DNA from: UBA2645 sp044360285
GTDB lineage: Bacteria; Pseudomonadota; Alphaproteobacteria; Rickettsiales; UBA1997
Reading direction: 5' to 3'
DNA length: 13,165 nucleotides
Assembly: GCA_044360285.1 (NCBI GenBank)
Contig: JBIKKP010000038.1
Coordinates: forward strand, 1 to 13,165
The position numbers and the translations under genes are program-made. Positions 6,308-12,089 of this stretch are shown here, piece after piece. The notes beneath the pieces were generated by a model. That model searched no databases and was not told where the DNA came from. It was given only the letters and a program-made list of their open reading frames with translations. The number at the start of each line of letters is the position of its first letter. The stretch's first letter is position 1.

Positions 6308-7057
6308 TTAAGAGTTGATATCAACTTGATAAGAAAGAGCGCAAGCTTTACCTGAAGTTGCAATGGTGTAAGCCGCAGAAGAGTTGCAGCCAGACAACAC
6401 GCCTCTTACTTTACCAGCATTTGCTAGACCATCATCAACTTTAGCGTCGATTGAAAGAGCGTCTGATGGAACTAGGGCAGCAAGAGCTTTTGCAGTTCCA
6501 CCAACTACGGTATCAGAAGAGCTTGTAGCAGCAACACCAGCAGTCAAAACTACAACGTTTTGAGTATTGCTTGAGTTGTAGTCAAAAGCCCAACCAGCAC
6601 CTTTAATTTTTGAAGCAGGAATGTGAGTACCTGCAGTTAAAGCAACAATCGCAGAGCTTGCAACACCAACCCAAGTTAGAGTTTCGTCGCCGATTGCACC
6701 AAGAGCTTTCAAATCACGAAGAGCTTCGATTCCTTCTGCAACACCAACATCAGAGTAGTGTTCAATTTTGTTATCTCCATCACCAAGTGTATCAGTAGTG
6801 TCGTCAGTACCATTTACAGTTGCAGGAGGTGCAACGGCTACGTTGTAGTCGCCAGGAAGACCGTTAAAACGTGAATAGAAGTTATTGACAGCAGCGGCAT
6901 AAACACGCGCTTCAACAACAACAGAGCGAAGCTCTGAGCTTTTGATCAAGCTCGCGCCACCAGTGATACCGGCAATCAGCAAACCAATGATGATCAAGAC
7001 GATTGATAACTCGATCAGCGAAAAGGCCGATTTCTTTGCAGCGAAAGTTTTTTTCAT
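6308..7057 (-). CDS. Type IV pilin-like protein with class III prepilin leader
   Basis: A 249-residue protein with the N-terminal prepilin methylation motif: a short basic leader MKKTFAAKKSA, then FSLIELSIVLIIIGLLIAG. Cleavage would be between Ala11 and Phe12, with Glu16 as the conserved Glu5 of the mature pilin. The -1 residue is Ala instead of the near-invariant Gly. After the helix comes FYSRFNGLPGDYN, a pattern common in alphaproteobacterial type II secretion/pilin-like proteins. The rest is an Ala/Val/Thr/Asp-rich globular domain. Cys224 and Cys239 near the C-terminus could form a D-region-type disulfide. The protein is expected to be inserted in the inner membrane and assembled after cleavage by a prepilin peptidase, such as the one encoded at 8996-9754. 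It has its own strong terminator and a candidate promoter, suggesting an individually transcribed, possibly abundant product. Major pilin, minor pilin or pseudopilin cannot be decided here. Confidence 0.9.
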   Translation of the reverse strand: MKKTFAAKKSAFSLIELSIVLIIIGLLIAGITGGASLIKSSELRSVVVEARVYAAAVNNFYSRFNGLPGDYNVAVAPPATVNGTDDTTDTLGDGDNKIEHYSDVGVAEGIEALRDLKALGAIGDETLTWVGVASSAIVALTAGTHIPASKIKGAGWAFDYNSSNTQNVVVLTAGVAATSSSDTVVGGTAKALAALVPSDALSIDAKVDDGLANAGKVRGVLSGCNSSAAYTIATSGKACALSYQVDINS

Positions 7058-7129
7058 ACTTAGTAATTTTTTGTTTTTAATTGTGAGGAGAATCTCGAGA
7101 AATTGGTGAAACGGAGGTTCGGGGGCGGT

Positions 7130-7158
7130 TAATTAGGAACGGCTATTTTTGCTGTCAA
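7130..7158 (-). promoter_or_regulatory. Candidate promoter of the pilin gene
   Basis: On the minus strand a perfect -35 hexamer TTGACA (7153-7158) is followed, after 17 bases, by TAATTA (7130-7135). The -10 match is poor, but many alphaproteobacterial promoters have a strong -35 and a weak -10. Transcription would start near 7123, leaving a leader of about 65 bases before the ATG at 7057. Prediction from sequence only. Confidence 0.4.
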
Positions 7159-7201
7159 ACTTTTTTTCAGAAAGAAAAAACATTTTTTTTTACAGCAAAA
7201 A
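7146..7201. terminator. A/T-rich inverted repeat downstream of greA; possible terminator
   Basis: TTTTTGCTGT (7146-7155) and ACAGCAAAAA (7192-7201) are perfect 10-base inverted repeats enclosing a second A/T-rich pairing (TTTTTTTC with GAAAAAA, about 7161-7180). It follows the greA stop by 14 bases on the minus strand and could end the ahcY-greA transcript. The left arm overlaps the first bases of the proposed pilin -35, so a regulatory role is an alternative. The stem is A/T-rich and not a classic terminator. Confidence 0.4.
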
Positions 7202-7214
7202 ATAACACGCTTTT

Positions 7215-7688
7215 TTACGAAAATTTTATTTCCAAAATTTCATAATTTACCACACCGCCGGGGGTGTGTACTTCAACATCATCGCCAACTTCTTTATTGA
7301 GCAAAGCCCTTGCCACTGGCGAAATCACAGAGATTAAACCATCGTCAATATTTGCCTCAAAATCGCTGACAATTTTGTAAGAAACTTTTTTTCCACTGTC
7401 TAAATCTTCTAACTTCACCGTTGCGCCAAATTTGATTTTATCGCTGACGATTTTTGTCACATCAACAACTTCTGCGCGCGCAACCTTATCTTCGAAATCA
7501 GCAATTTGCGCTTCAATAAAACCTTGGCGATCCTTGGCGGTGTGATACTCAGCATTCTCACGCAAATCGCCAAGCTCACGCGCAGTAGCAATTGCTTTGA
7601 TGATGTTTGGACGATCAACATTTTTAAGCTGGTCAAGCAGCGCTCTCAGCCGCTCGAAACCAGCTTTAGTAATTTGGAATCTTTCCAT
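7215..7688 (-). CDS. greA: Transcription elongation factor GreA
   Basis: GreA binds in the secondary channel of RNA polymerase and stimulates cleavage of backtracked RNA, rescuing stalled complexes. The 157-residue length is standard. The N-terminal coiled coil (about residues 8-75) carries the loop signature ARELGDLRENAEYHTAK, with the acidic tip residues Asp41 and Glu44 that coordinate the catalytic Mg ion. The C-terminal FKBP-like domain ends with the family pattern SPVARALLNKEVGDDVEV...P-G-G-x-x-x-Y-E-I. Its ATG (7688) begins one base after the ahcY stop, so it is almost certainly co-transcribed and probably translationally coupled with ahcY. An A/T-rich inverted repeat lies just downstream. 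Confidence 0.97.
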   Translation of the reverse strand: MERFQITKAGFERLRALLDQLKNVDRPNIIKAIATARELGDLRENAEYHTAKDRQGFIEAQIADFEDKVARAEVVDVTKIVSDKIKFGATVKLEDLDSGKKVSYKIVSDFEANIDDGLISVISPVARALLNKEVGDDVEVHTPGGVVNYEILEIKFS

Positions 7689-7689
7689 T

Positions 7690-8979
7690 TTAGTATTTGT
7701 AATTTTCGTTTTTGAACGGACCTGATACTTTTACGTCAATGTATTCAGCCTGCTTCGCACTAAGTTTGGTGAGCTTCGCGCCTAGTTTTGACAAATGCAG
7801 CGTTGCAACTTTTTCATCCAATTCTTTTGGCAAAAGATAAACTTGGTTTTGATATTTTTTGTGATTCAACCAAAGCTCAATTTGCGCCATCACTTGATTG
7901 GTAAAGCTTGCTGACATCACGAAAGCACTGTGCCCAGTTGCACATCCAAGGTTCAACAAACGCCCTTCTGCAAGCAGAATGATTCTTTTTCCGTCTTGGA
8001 AAGTTATTTGATCAACTTGTGGTTTGATGTTGGTCCACTTCAAATTTTTCAAAGCTTCAACCTGAATTTCATTATCAAAGTGACCAATGTTTCCAACGAT
8101 TGCACAATCTTTCATTGCGCGCATATGTTCGATGGTAATTACATCAAGATTTCCCGTTGCAGTGACAAAAATATCAGCTTGCGAAACAACATCTTCGATT
8201 GGCAAAACTTGATATCCGCACATTGCAGCTTGCAGAGCGCAGATTGGATCGATCTCTGTCACAACAACACGCGCGCCCTGTGATTTGAAGGCTTCCGCGC
8301 ATCCTTTACCAACATTACCAAATCCGCAAATTACTGCCAACTTGCCGGCGATCATCACGTCTGTAGCGCGCTTGATGCCATCAATCACGCTTTCTTTGCA
8401 GCCGTAAAGATTGTCGAATTTCGATTTGGTCACCGAATCATTCACATTAATTGCTGGAACTTTTAATTTTCCTTCGCGCGCCATTTGATAAAGGCGAGCC
8501 ACGCCAGTTGTGGTTTCTTCCGACACGCCTTTCACTTCTTTCAAAAGTTCAGGATAGTCGTTGTGCATCATCAAAGTTAAATCACCGCCATCATCCAAAA
8601 TCATGTTTGGCTTCCATTCAGGCTTGCCAATAATTGTTTGGCGGATGCACCAATCATATTCTTCTTCAGTTTCACCTTTCCACGCAAAAACTGGAATACC
8701 TGCTGCAGCAATAGCGGCAGCGGCTTGATCAACTGTTGAGAAAATGTTGCAAGAGCTCCAACGAATCTCTGCACCCAGGTGCACCAAGGTTTCAATCAAT
8801 ACCGCAGTTTCAATTGTCATGTGCAAACAGCCAACAATTCTTGCACCTTTAAGTGGCTTGGACGCCCCGTATTCAGAGCGCAAAGCCATCAAGCCCGGCA
8901 TTTCATTTTCAGCCAATGTGATTTCTTTTCTGCCCCAAGCAGCCAAAGAAATATCCTTCACGCGATAGTCGTTAGTCAT
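7690..8979 (-). CDS. ahcY: Adenosylhomocysteinase (S-adenosyl-L-homocysteine hydrolase)
   Basis: An NAD-dependent enzyme that splits S-adenosylhomocysteine into adenosine and homocysteine, removing the inhibitor left by methyltransferases and feeding the methyl cycle. The 429 residues contain the substrate domain motif GCLHMTIETAVL (His53), the ILDDGGDLT segment (Asp130), SEETTTG (around Glu155), and NDSVTKSKFDN with Lys185 and Asp189. The Rossmann NAD motif G-F-G-N-V-G lies at 219-224, followed by NIGHFDNEI and a C-terminal tail ending in PFKNENYKY, matching the family's NAD-contacting C-terminus. The start MTNDYRVKDISLA is typical of bacterial AhcY. No SAH riboswitch is possible in the 16-base gap from the upstream prepilin peptidase gene, so the two are likely co-transcribed. 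greA follows one base after the stop. Confidence 0.98.
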   Translation of the reverse strand: MTNDYRVKDISLAAWGRKEITLAENEMPGLMALRSEYGASKPLKGARIVGCLHMTIETAVLIETLVHLGAEIRWSSCNIFSTVDQAAAAIAAAGIPVFAWKGETEEEYDWCIRQTIIGKPEWKPNMILDDGGDLTLMMHNDYPELLKEVKGVSEETTTGVARLYQMAREGKLKVPAINVNDSVTKSKFDNLYGCKESVIDGIKRATDVMIAGKLAVICGFGNVGKGCAEAFKSQGARVVVTEIDPICALQAAMCGYQVLPIEDVVSQADIFVTATGNLDVITIEHMRAMKDCAIVGNIGHFDNEIQVEALKNLKWTNIKPQVDQITFQDGKRIILLAEGRLLNLGCATGHSAFVMSASFTNQVMAQIELWLNHKKYQNQVYLLPKELDEKVATLHLSKLGAKLTKLSAKQAEYIDVKVSGPFKNENYKY

Positions 8980-8995
8980 AAAATTTTATTTAAAG

Positions 8996-9754
8996 TTAAG
9001 AAAAAATAGAGGAGAAAAGCATCATCCAAAAAAACGGAATCACCAGCGCGAAGCCATAATTGGCGGGCTTTCTTCCGATTTTAGAATTAAGAAGCAACAA
9101 GATGATGAAAATTGTCATCACTGTTAAAAAGTAAAATAAAAACTGAGACAAAGACAGACAAACAGCAGTAATCAACACAAACTTAGTGTAATCAAAAATT
9201 TGTGTTTGCGCTAATTTCAAAGTCGGAAATTTTTTGTAAAAAATTTGGTAAAAAATCACCGCACAAAAAATTCCAATTGCAGCAGAAAAAATTGCATCAC
9301 TGAAATTTCCATCAACAAGCACGCGGTTTGCCAGGCCAATCATCAAAATTAAATTCAGCACCGGCTCTGGAAAAATTTTGTGTGTGTAGTCACATGTAAG
9401 CAAAATCACCAAGCCAACACAAATCGTGGCATGAACAATAAAATCTTCACTGAAGCCAAATTTAATGTAGCAGAGAACAAAACTTAAAGTGGTTGCCAAC
9501 TCAACAAACAAATGAGTGCGCGGGATTTTTGTTTTGCAAAAACGGCAACGGCCCAAAGTGAAAAGCCAATTAAGCAGCGGAATTAGGTCACGAGTTTTGA
9601 TGATATTTTCGCATTTCGGACAACGCGATTTCGGCCCGAAGTAGCGACCAAAACAAGATTCGCCAAGTGGTAAGCGATAAGAAAATAAAGTTGCGTAAGA
9701 ACCAAAAATCGCACCGAAAGCTGTGGCAAGAATTAAGCCGAAGATTTGTTCCAT
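8996..9754 (-). CDS. pilD: Prepilin peptidase (PilD/GspO-like), atypical second catalytic motif
   Basis: An integral inner-membrane aspartic protease that removes the leader of type IV prepilins or pseudopilins and usually N-methylates the new end. The 252 residues start with the N-terminal methylase domain pattern G-S-Y-A-T-L-F-S-Y-R-L-P, followed by two zinc-binding CxxC pairs (Cys45/Cys48, Cys70/Cys73). Several hydrophobic helices follow. The first active-site Asp is Asp122 in LLTCDYTHKIFPEP. The second family motif, GxGDxK, is degenerate: the equivalent stretch reads Q-I-F-D-Y-T-K, keeping an acidic residue (Asp188) and a Lys but not the glycines, with one extra residue between them. The C-terminal NYGFALVIPF matches the family's (F/Y)GPFLA segment. 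It lies 16 bases upstream of ahcY. Its probable substrate is the pilin-like protein at 6308-7057. Confidence 0.88.
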   Translation of the reverse strand: MEQIFGLILATAFGAIFGSYATLFSYRLPLGESCFGRYFGPKSRCPKCENIIKTRDLIPLLNWLFTLGRCRFCKTKIPRTHLFVELATTLSFVLCYIKFGFSEDFIVHATICVGLVILLTCDYTHKIFPEPVLNLILMIGLANRVLVDGNFSDAIFSAAIGIFCAVIFYQIFYKKFPTLKLAQTQIFDYTKFVLITAVCLSLSQFLFYFLTVMTIFIILLLLNSKIGRKPANYGFALVIPFFWMMLFSSIFS

Positions 9755-9795
9755 GGTGTTGGGTGAATTTTTTTATTTCTGAATTTAAAAAAAAT

Positions 9796-9992
9796 CGTCA
9801 TCCTTGAAGCCGCAGGCTTCGAGGATCTCGATGCTGGACGGGATTTGCAATCCCGCCCTTAACGTTCATGCCTTGTTAACTTGGCATGAACGGGTGGGCG
9901 GAGTTACAAACTCCGCCCAGCATCGGGATCTTGTTTTGTTCAACGCTAAACAAAACGAGATCCTCGAATTGCTACGCAATTCAAGGATGACG
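9796..9992. repeat. Palindromic element A3, interrupted by element B2
   Basis: The ends CGTCATCCTTGA (9796-9807) and TCAAGGATGACG (9981-9992) are perfect inverted repeats. The left hairpin is CTTGAAGCC-gca-GGCTTCGAG, the right one is GAATTGC-tac-GCAATTC, and the central stem is TTGTTTTGTT/AACAAAACGA. Without the 97-bp B2 insertion and one copy of GGATCT the element would be 94 bp, in line with A1 and A2. It fills the gap between the cytochrome c stop and the prepilin peptidase start. Confidence 0.9.
9829..9925. mobile_element. Element B2: 97-bp MITE-like insertion with 6-bp target duplication
   Basis: Terminal inverted repeats CGATGCTGG (9829-9837) and CCAGCATCG (9917-9925) are perfect and lie directly inside 6-bp direct repeats GGATCT (9823-9828 and 9926-9931). 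Removing the element and one GGATCT restores exactly the sequence present in repeat A1 at 2542-2558. Inside are three perfect hairpins: CGGGATT/AATCCCG (9839-9855), CGTTCATGCC/GGCATGAACG (9863-9892) and GGGCGGAGTT/AACTCCGCCC (9896-9918). There is no coding capacity, so any transposase must act in trans. It is structurally homologous to B1. Confidence 0.88.
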
Positions 9993-10014
9993 GCGGGGAG
10001 ATGAAAAGTGAGAA

Positions 10015-10542
10015 TTACCTCTGGCTCTCAAGAAACAAAATCACATCCGCGCGATCTTGCGGTTTTTTCAAACCAGGGAAAGCCATCTTCGTGCCCGGCA
10101 AATAATCTTTTGGCTTGGTGATGAAAGTATTAATTGATTCACGATCCCAAGATCCGCCTTTTGCTTTCATGGCTGGCGAGTAAGAAAATCCCGCGGCAGC
10201 TCCGCGTGCGCGACCAACAACGGCAAATAAGTTTGGACCAACTTTATGCCCTGCCCCGCGCGCAGCAACGTGACATGAAGCGCATTTCTTAAAAACTTTT
10301 TCACCACGTTTTAAGTCAGCAATTTTCATCAACGAAGCAAGGTCAACTGGCTTAGCTTCTGCTTTCACAACTTCTTTTCCATCAGCAGCAATTTCAATTT
10401 GAAAACCACGGCGAGCAACTTTTTTTGGTTGATAAAGCAAATGCGCAAGCAGCGTTGCAATCACAGCAACAGCAATGGCAATACCAATTACTGGCGCAAA
10501 ATTTTTGAATTGGGTTTGTAAAATTTTTTTAAGCTTTTTCAT
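10015..10542 (-). CDS. cycM: Membrane-anchored class I cytochrome c (CycM/c552-like)
   Basis: A single-haem electron carrier, probably tethered to the periplasmic face of the inner membrane and passing electrons from the bc1 complex to a terminal oxidase, as CycM does in other alphaproteobacteria. The N-terminus is an uncleaved signal-anchor (hydrophobic residues about 16-36 after a Lys-rich start). A linker follows to about residue 75, then the cytochrome domain with haem-binding Cys87-A-S-Cys90-His91, the G-P-N-L motif (102-105) and the axial Met153 in PGTKMAFPG. The C-terminal helix (RADVILFLES) is typical of the family. At 175 residues it fits CycM-type proteins. The ATG is 3 bases downstream of the prs stop, so both are likely in one transcript. 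Soluble cytochrome c is unlikely because no signal-peptidase site follows the anchor. Confidence 0.93.
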   Translation of the reverse strand: MKKLKKILQTQFKNFAPVIGIAIAVAVIATLLAHLLYQPKKVARRGFQIEIAADGKEVVKAEAKPVDLASLMKIADLKRGEKVFKKCASCHVAARGAGHKVGPNLFAVVGRARGAAAGFSYSPAMKAKGGSWDRESINTFITKPKDYLPGTKMAFPGLKKPQDRADVILFLESQR

Positions 10543-10545
10543 TTT

Positions 10546-11478
10546 CTAATCGAACAAAGTTGAAACTGATTTCTCTTGCGCAATGTTGCGGATTGCCTCG
10601 CCAAGCAGGTTGGCGATGTTAATGATTTTGATATTTTTTGCTGAAAGCGTTTCTTCGCTTGGCTGAATTGAATTAGTAATTACTAAATTTTTCAAAGAAG
10701 AATTAGCAATTCTTTGCCCTGCTTTTCCAGACAAAACGCCGTGCGTGATGTAAGCAGAAACCGAGGTTGCGCCTTTGTCTAGCAAGGCTTGCGCTGCATT
10801 ACACAAAGTGCCGCCAGAATCAACCATGTCGTCAACGATGATACAATTTTTTCCTTCAACTTCGCCAATGATGTTCATCACTTCGCTTACTCCTGCACGT
10901 GGTCGACGCTTGTCAACAATTGCAAGTTCTGCGCCAATTTTGCTGGCAATTGCACGCGCACGAACAAGCCCACCAACGTCTGGCGAAACCACAATTAAAT
11001 TTTCTAGCAAGAAATTTTCTTTGATGTGACGCACAAAAACTGGCGCGGCGTAAAGATTGTCGAGCGGAATATCAAAAAATCCTTGGATTTGTCCAGCGTG
11101 CAAATCAACCGTCAAGACGCGGTCAGCACCAGCCGAGGTAATTAAGTTTGCCACCAACTTTGCTGAAATTGGCGTGCGTGGCGCTGCTTTACGATCTTGT
11201 CTGGCATAGCCAAAATAAGGCATGACGGCTGTAATTCTTTTTGCTGAAGCGCGACGCAGCGCATCAATGGTAATCAGCAATTCCATGATGTTGTCGTTGG
11301 CGGGATAAGAAGTTGACTGCAGCACAAAAATATCTTCACCGCGAACATTTTCTTTGATTTCAACAAAGACTTCCATGTCGGCGAATTTTTTTACCTCGGC
11401 GTTGATCAGCGGCGATCCGAGATATTTTGCCACTTCACTAGCTAAGGGCAAATTACTGTTGCAGGCGAGAAGTTTCAT
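10546..11478 (-). CDS. prs: Ribose-phosphate pyrophosphokinase (PRPP synthetase)
   Basis: Transfers pyrophosphate from ATP to ribose 5-phosphate, giving PRPP for purine, pyrimidine, histidine and NAD synthesis. From the ATG at 11478 there are 310 residues, the standard length, beginning MKLLACNSN like E. coli Prs after its first three residues. The frame stays open upstream to 11574, but those residues do not match the family. Visible motifs are the FADMEV segment (32-37), ENVRGEDIF (43-51), the ATP-binding loop YFGYARQDRK (88-97), VDLHAGQIQGFF with His127, VSPDVGG (164-170), KRRPRAG (190-196), and the PRPP-binding loop IIVDDMVDSGGTL (213-225). It diverges from hemJ across 100 bases and is followed 3 bases later by the cytochrome c gene. 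Confidence 0.98.
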   Translation of the reverse strand: MKLLACNSNLPLASEVAKYLGSPLINAEVKKFADMEVFVEIKENVRGEDIFVLQSTSYPANDNIMELLITIDALRRASAKRITAVMPYFGYARQDRKAAPRTPISAKLVANLITSAGADRVLTVDLHAGQIQGFFDIPLDNLYAAPVFVRHIKENFLLENLIVVSPDVGGLVRARAIASKIGAELAIVDKRRPRAGVSEVMNIIGEVEGKNCIIVDDMVDSGGTLCNAAQALLDKGATSVSAYITHGVLSGKAGQRIANSSLKNLVITNSIQPSEETLSAKNIKIINIANLLGEAIRNIAQEKSVSTLFD

Positions 11479-11578
11479 TTTTTCATTTGAAAAATTTGGA
11501 AGCCGTAACCAAAGAGTTGCGCGGCTGCAGAAATGCGCGGGCAAGCTATTTTTCAACTTCACAATATCAATCAAAAAA

Positions 11579-12013
11579 ATGGAAGAATTTGACCTCTACG
11601 AAATCATCAAGGTTTTACACATCAGCGCAGTAATTTCATGGCTTGCGGGGCTTTTATATTTACCAAGAATTTTTGTTTATCACACACAAGTTGCTGTTGG
11701 ATCCGACTCTGACAAAATCTTCCAAACCATGGAACGCAAGTTGCTGCGCTTCATCATGAATCCCGCACTGATTTTAACTTTTATTTTCGGCCTCTACCTG
11801 GCTAACGAAATCGGCTTTGAATTTCACTGGCTGCATGCCAAATTAACTTTGGTTTCGATATTAGTTTTTTATCACCACCTACTTGGCCGCTGGCGCAAAA
11901 ATTTTGAAAAAGGTCAAAACAAACACAGCGAAAAATTTTTCCGAATCATCAATGAAGTGCCTGCGGTGTTGATGATTGCAATCGTTGCGCTGGTGGTTTT
12001 GAAACCTTTCTAA
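11579..12013 (+). CDS. hemJ: Protoporphyrinogen IX oxidase HemJ
   Basis: An integral membrane enzyme that oxidises protoporphyrinogen IX to protoporphyrin IX in haem synthesis; it replaces HemG/HemY in many alphaproteobacteria and cyanobacteria. From the ATG at 11579 there are 144 residues, as expected. The family signature is clear: LHISAVISWLAGLLYLPRIFVYH (His14, Arg30 and His35 within it), ERKLLRFIMNPA (52-63), HWLHAKL (83-89, Lys88) and NEVPAVLM (125-132). There are about four transmembrane helices. The frame is open to 11354, but that extension overlaps prs on the other strand and is not family-like. No Shine-Dalgarno is seen; the start is preceded by an A-run. The gene diverges from prs; a spectroscopically tested haem-bound form of HemJ is known in other bacteria. 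Confidence 0.95.
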   Translation: MEEFDLYEIIKVLHISAVISWLAGLLYLPRIFVYHTQVAVGSDSDKIFQTMERKLLRFIMNPALILTFIFGLYLANEIGFEFHWLHAKLTLVSILVFYHHLLGRWRKNFEKGQNKHSEKFFRIINEVPAVLMIAIVALVVLKPF

Positions 12014-12036
12014 AACACCAACTCAAACAAAAATTT

Positions 12037-12059
12037 TCTCCAAATTCAAAACTTGGAGA
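12037..12059. other. Short inverted repeat between hemJ and the repetitive gene
   Basis: TCTCCAA (12037-12043) pairs with TTGGAGA (12053-12059) across a nine-base loop. There is no T-run after it on the plus strand, so it is a weak terminator candidate for hemJ. On the minus strand the bases following the stem are T-rich in part, but no minus-strand gene ends here. It could also be a protein-binding site for the gene starting at 12090. Confidence 0.3.
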
Positions 12060-12089
12060 CCATATTCAAATTAATTAACCTATTTATTG

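Noticed and set aside
6610..6798. 62-residue Gln-rich frame
   Set aside because: It is antisense to the pilin-like gene, which has an unambiguous prepilin motif and a terminator in the right place.
9804..10004. 66-residue open frame over repeat A3 (contains VLFNAKQNEILELL)
   Set aside because: It lies wholly within the palindromic repeats, and the same peptide is read from A1 at 2464-2745. It is a by-product of repeat sequence and not a gene.
11479..11574. N-terminal extension of prs
   Set aside because: The extra 32 residues have no counterpart in PRPP synthetases, and the standard N-terminus begins at 11478.
11354..11578. Upstream extension of hemJ
   Set aside because: It overlaps the prs coding region on the opposite strand, and the residues do not match HemJ; the family start is at 11579.
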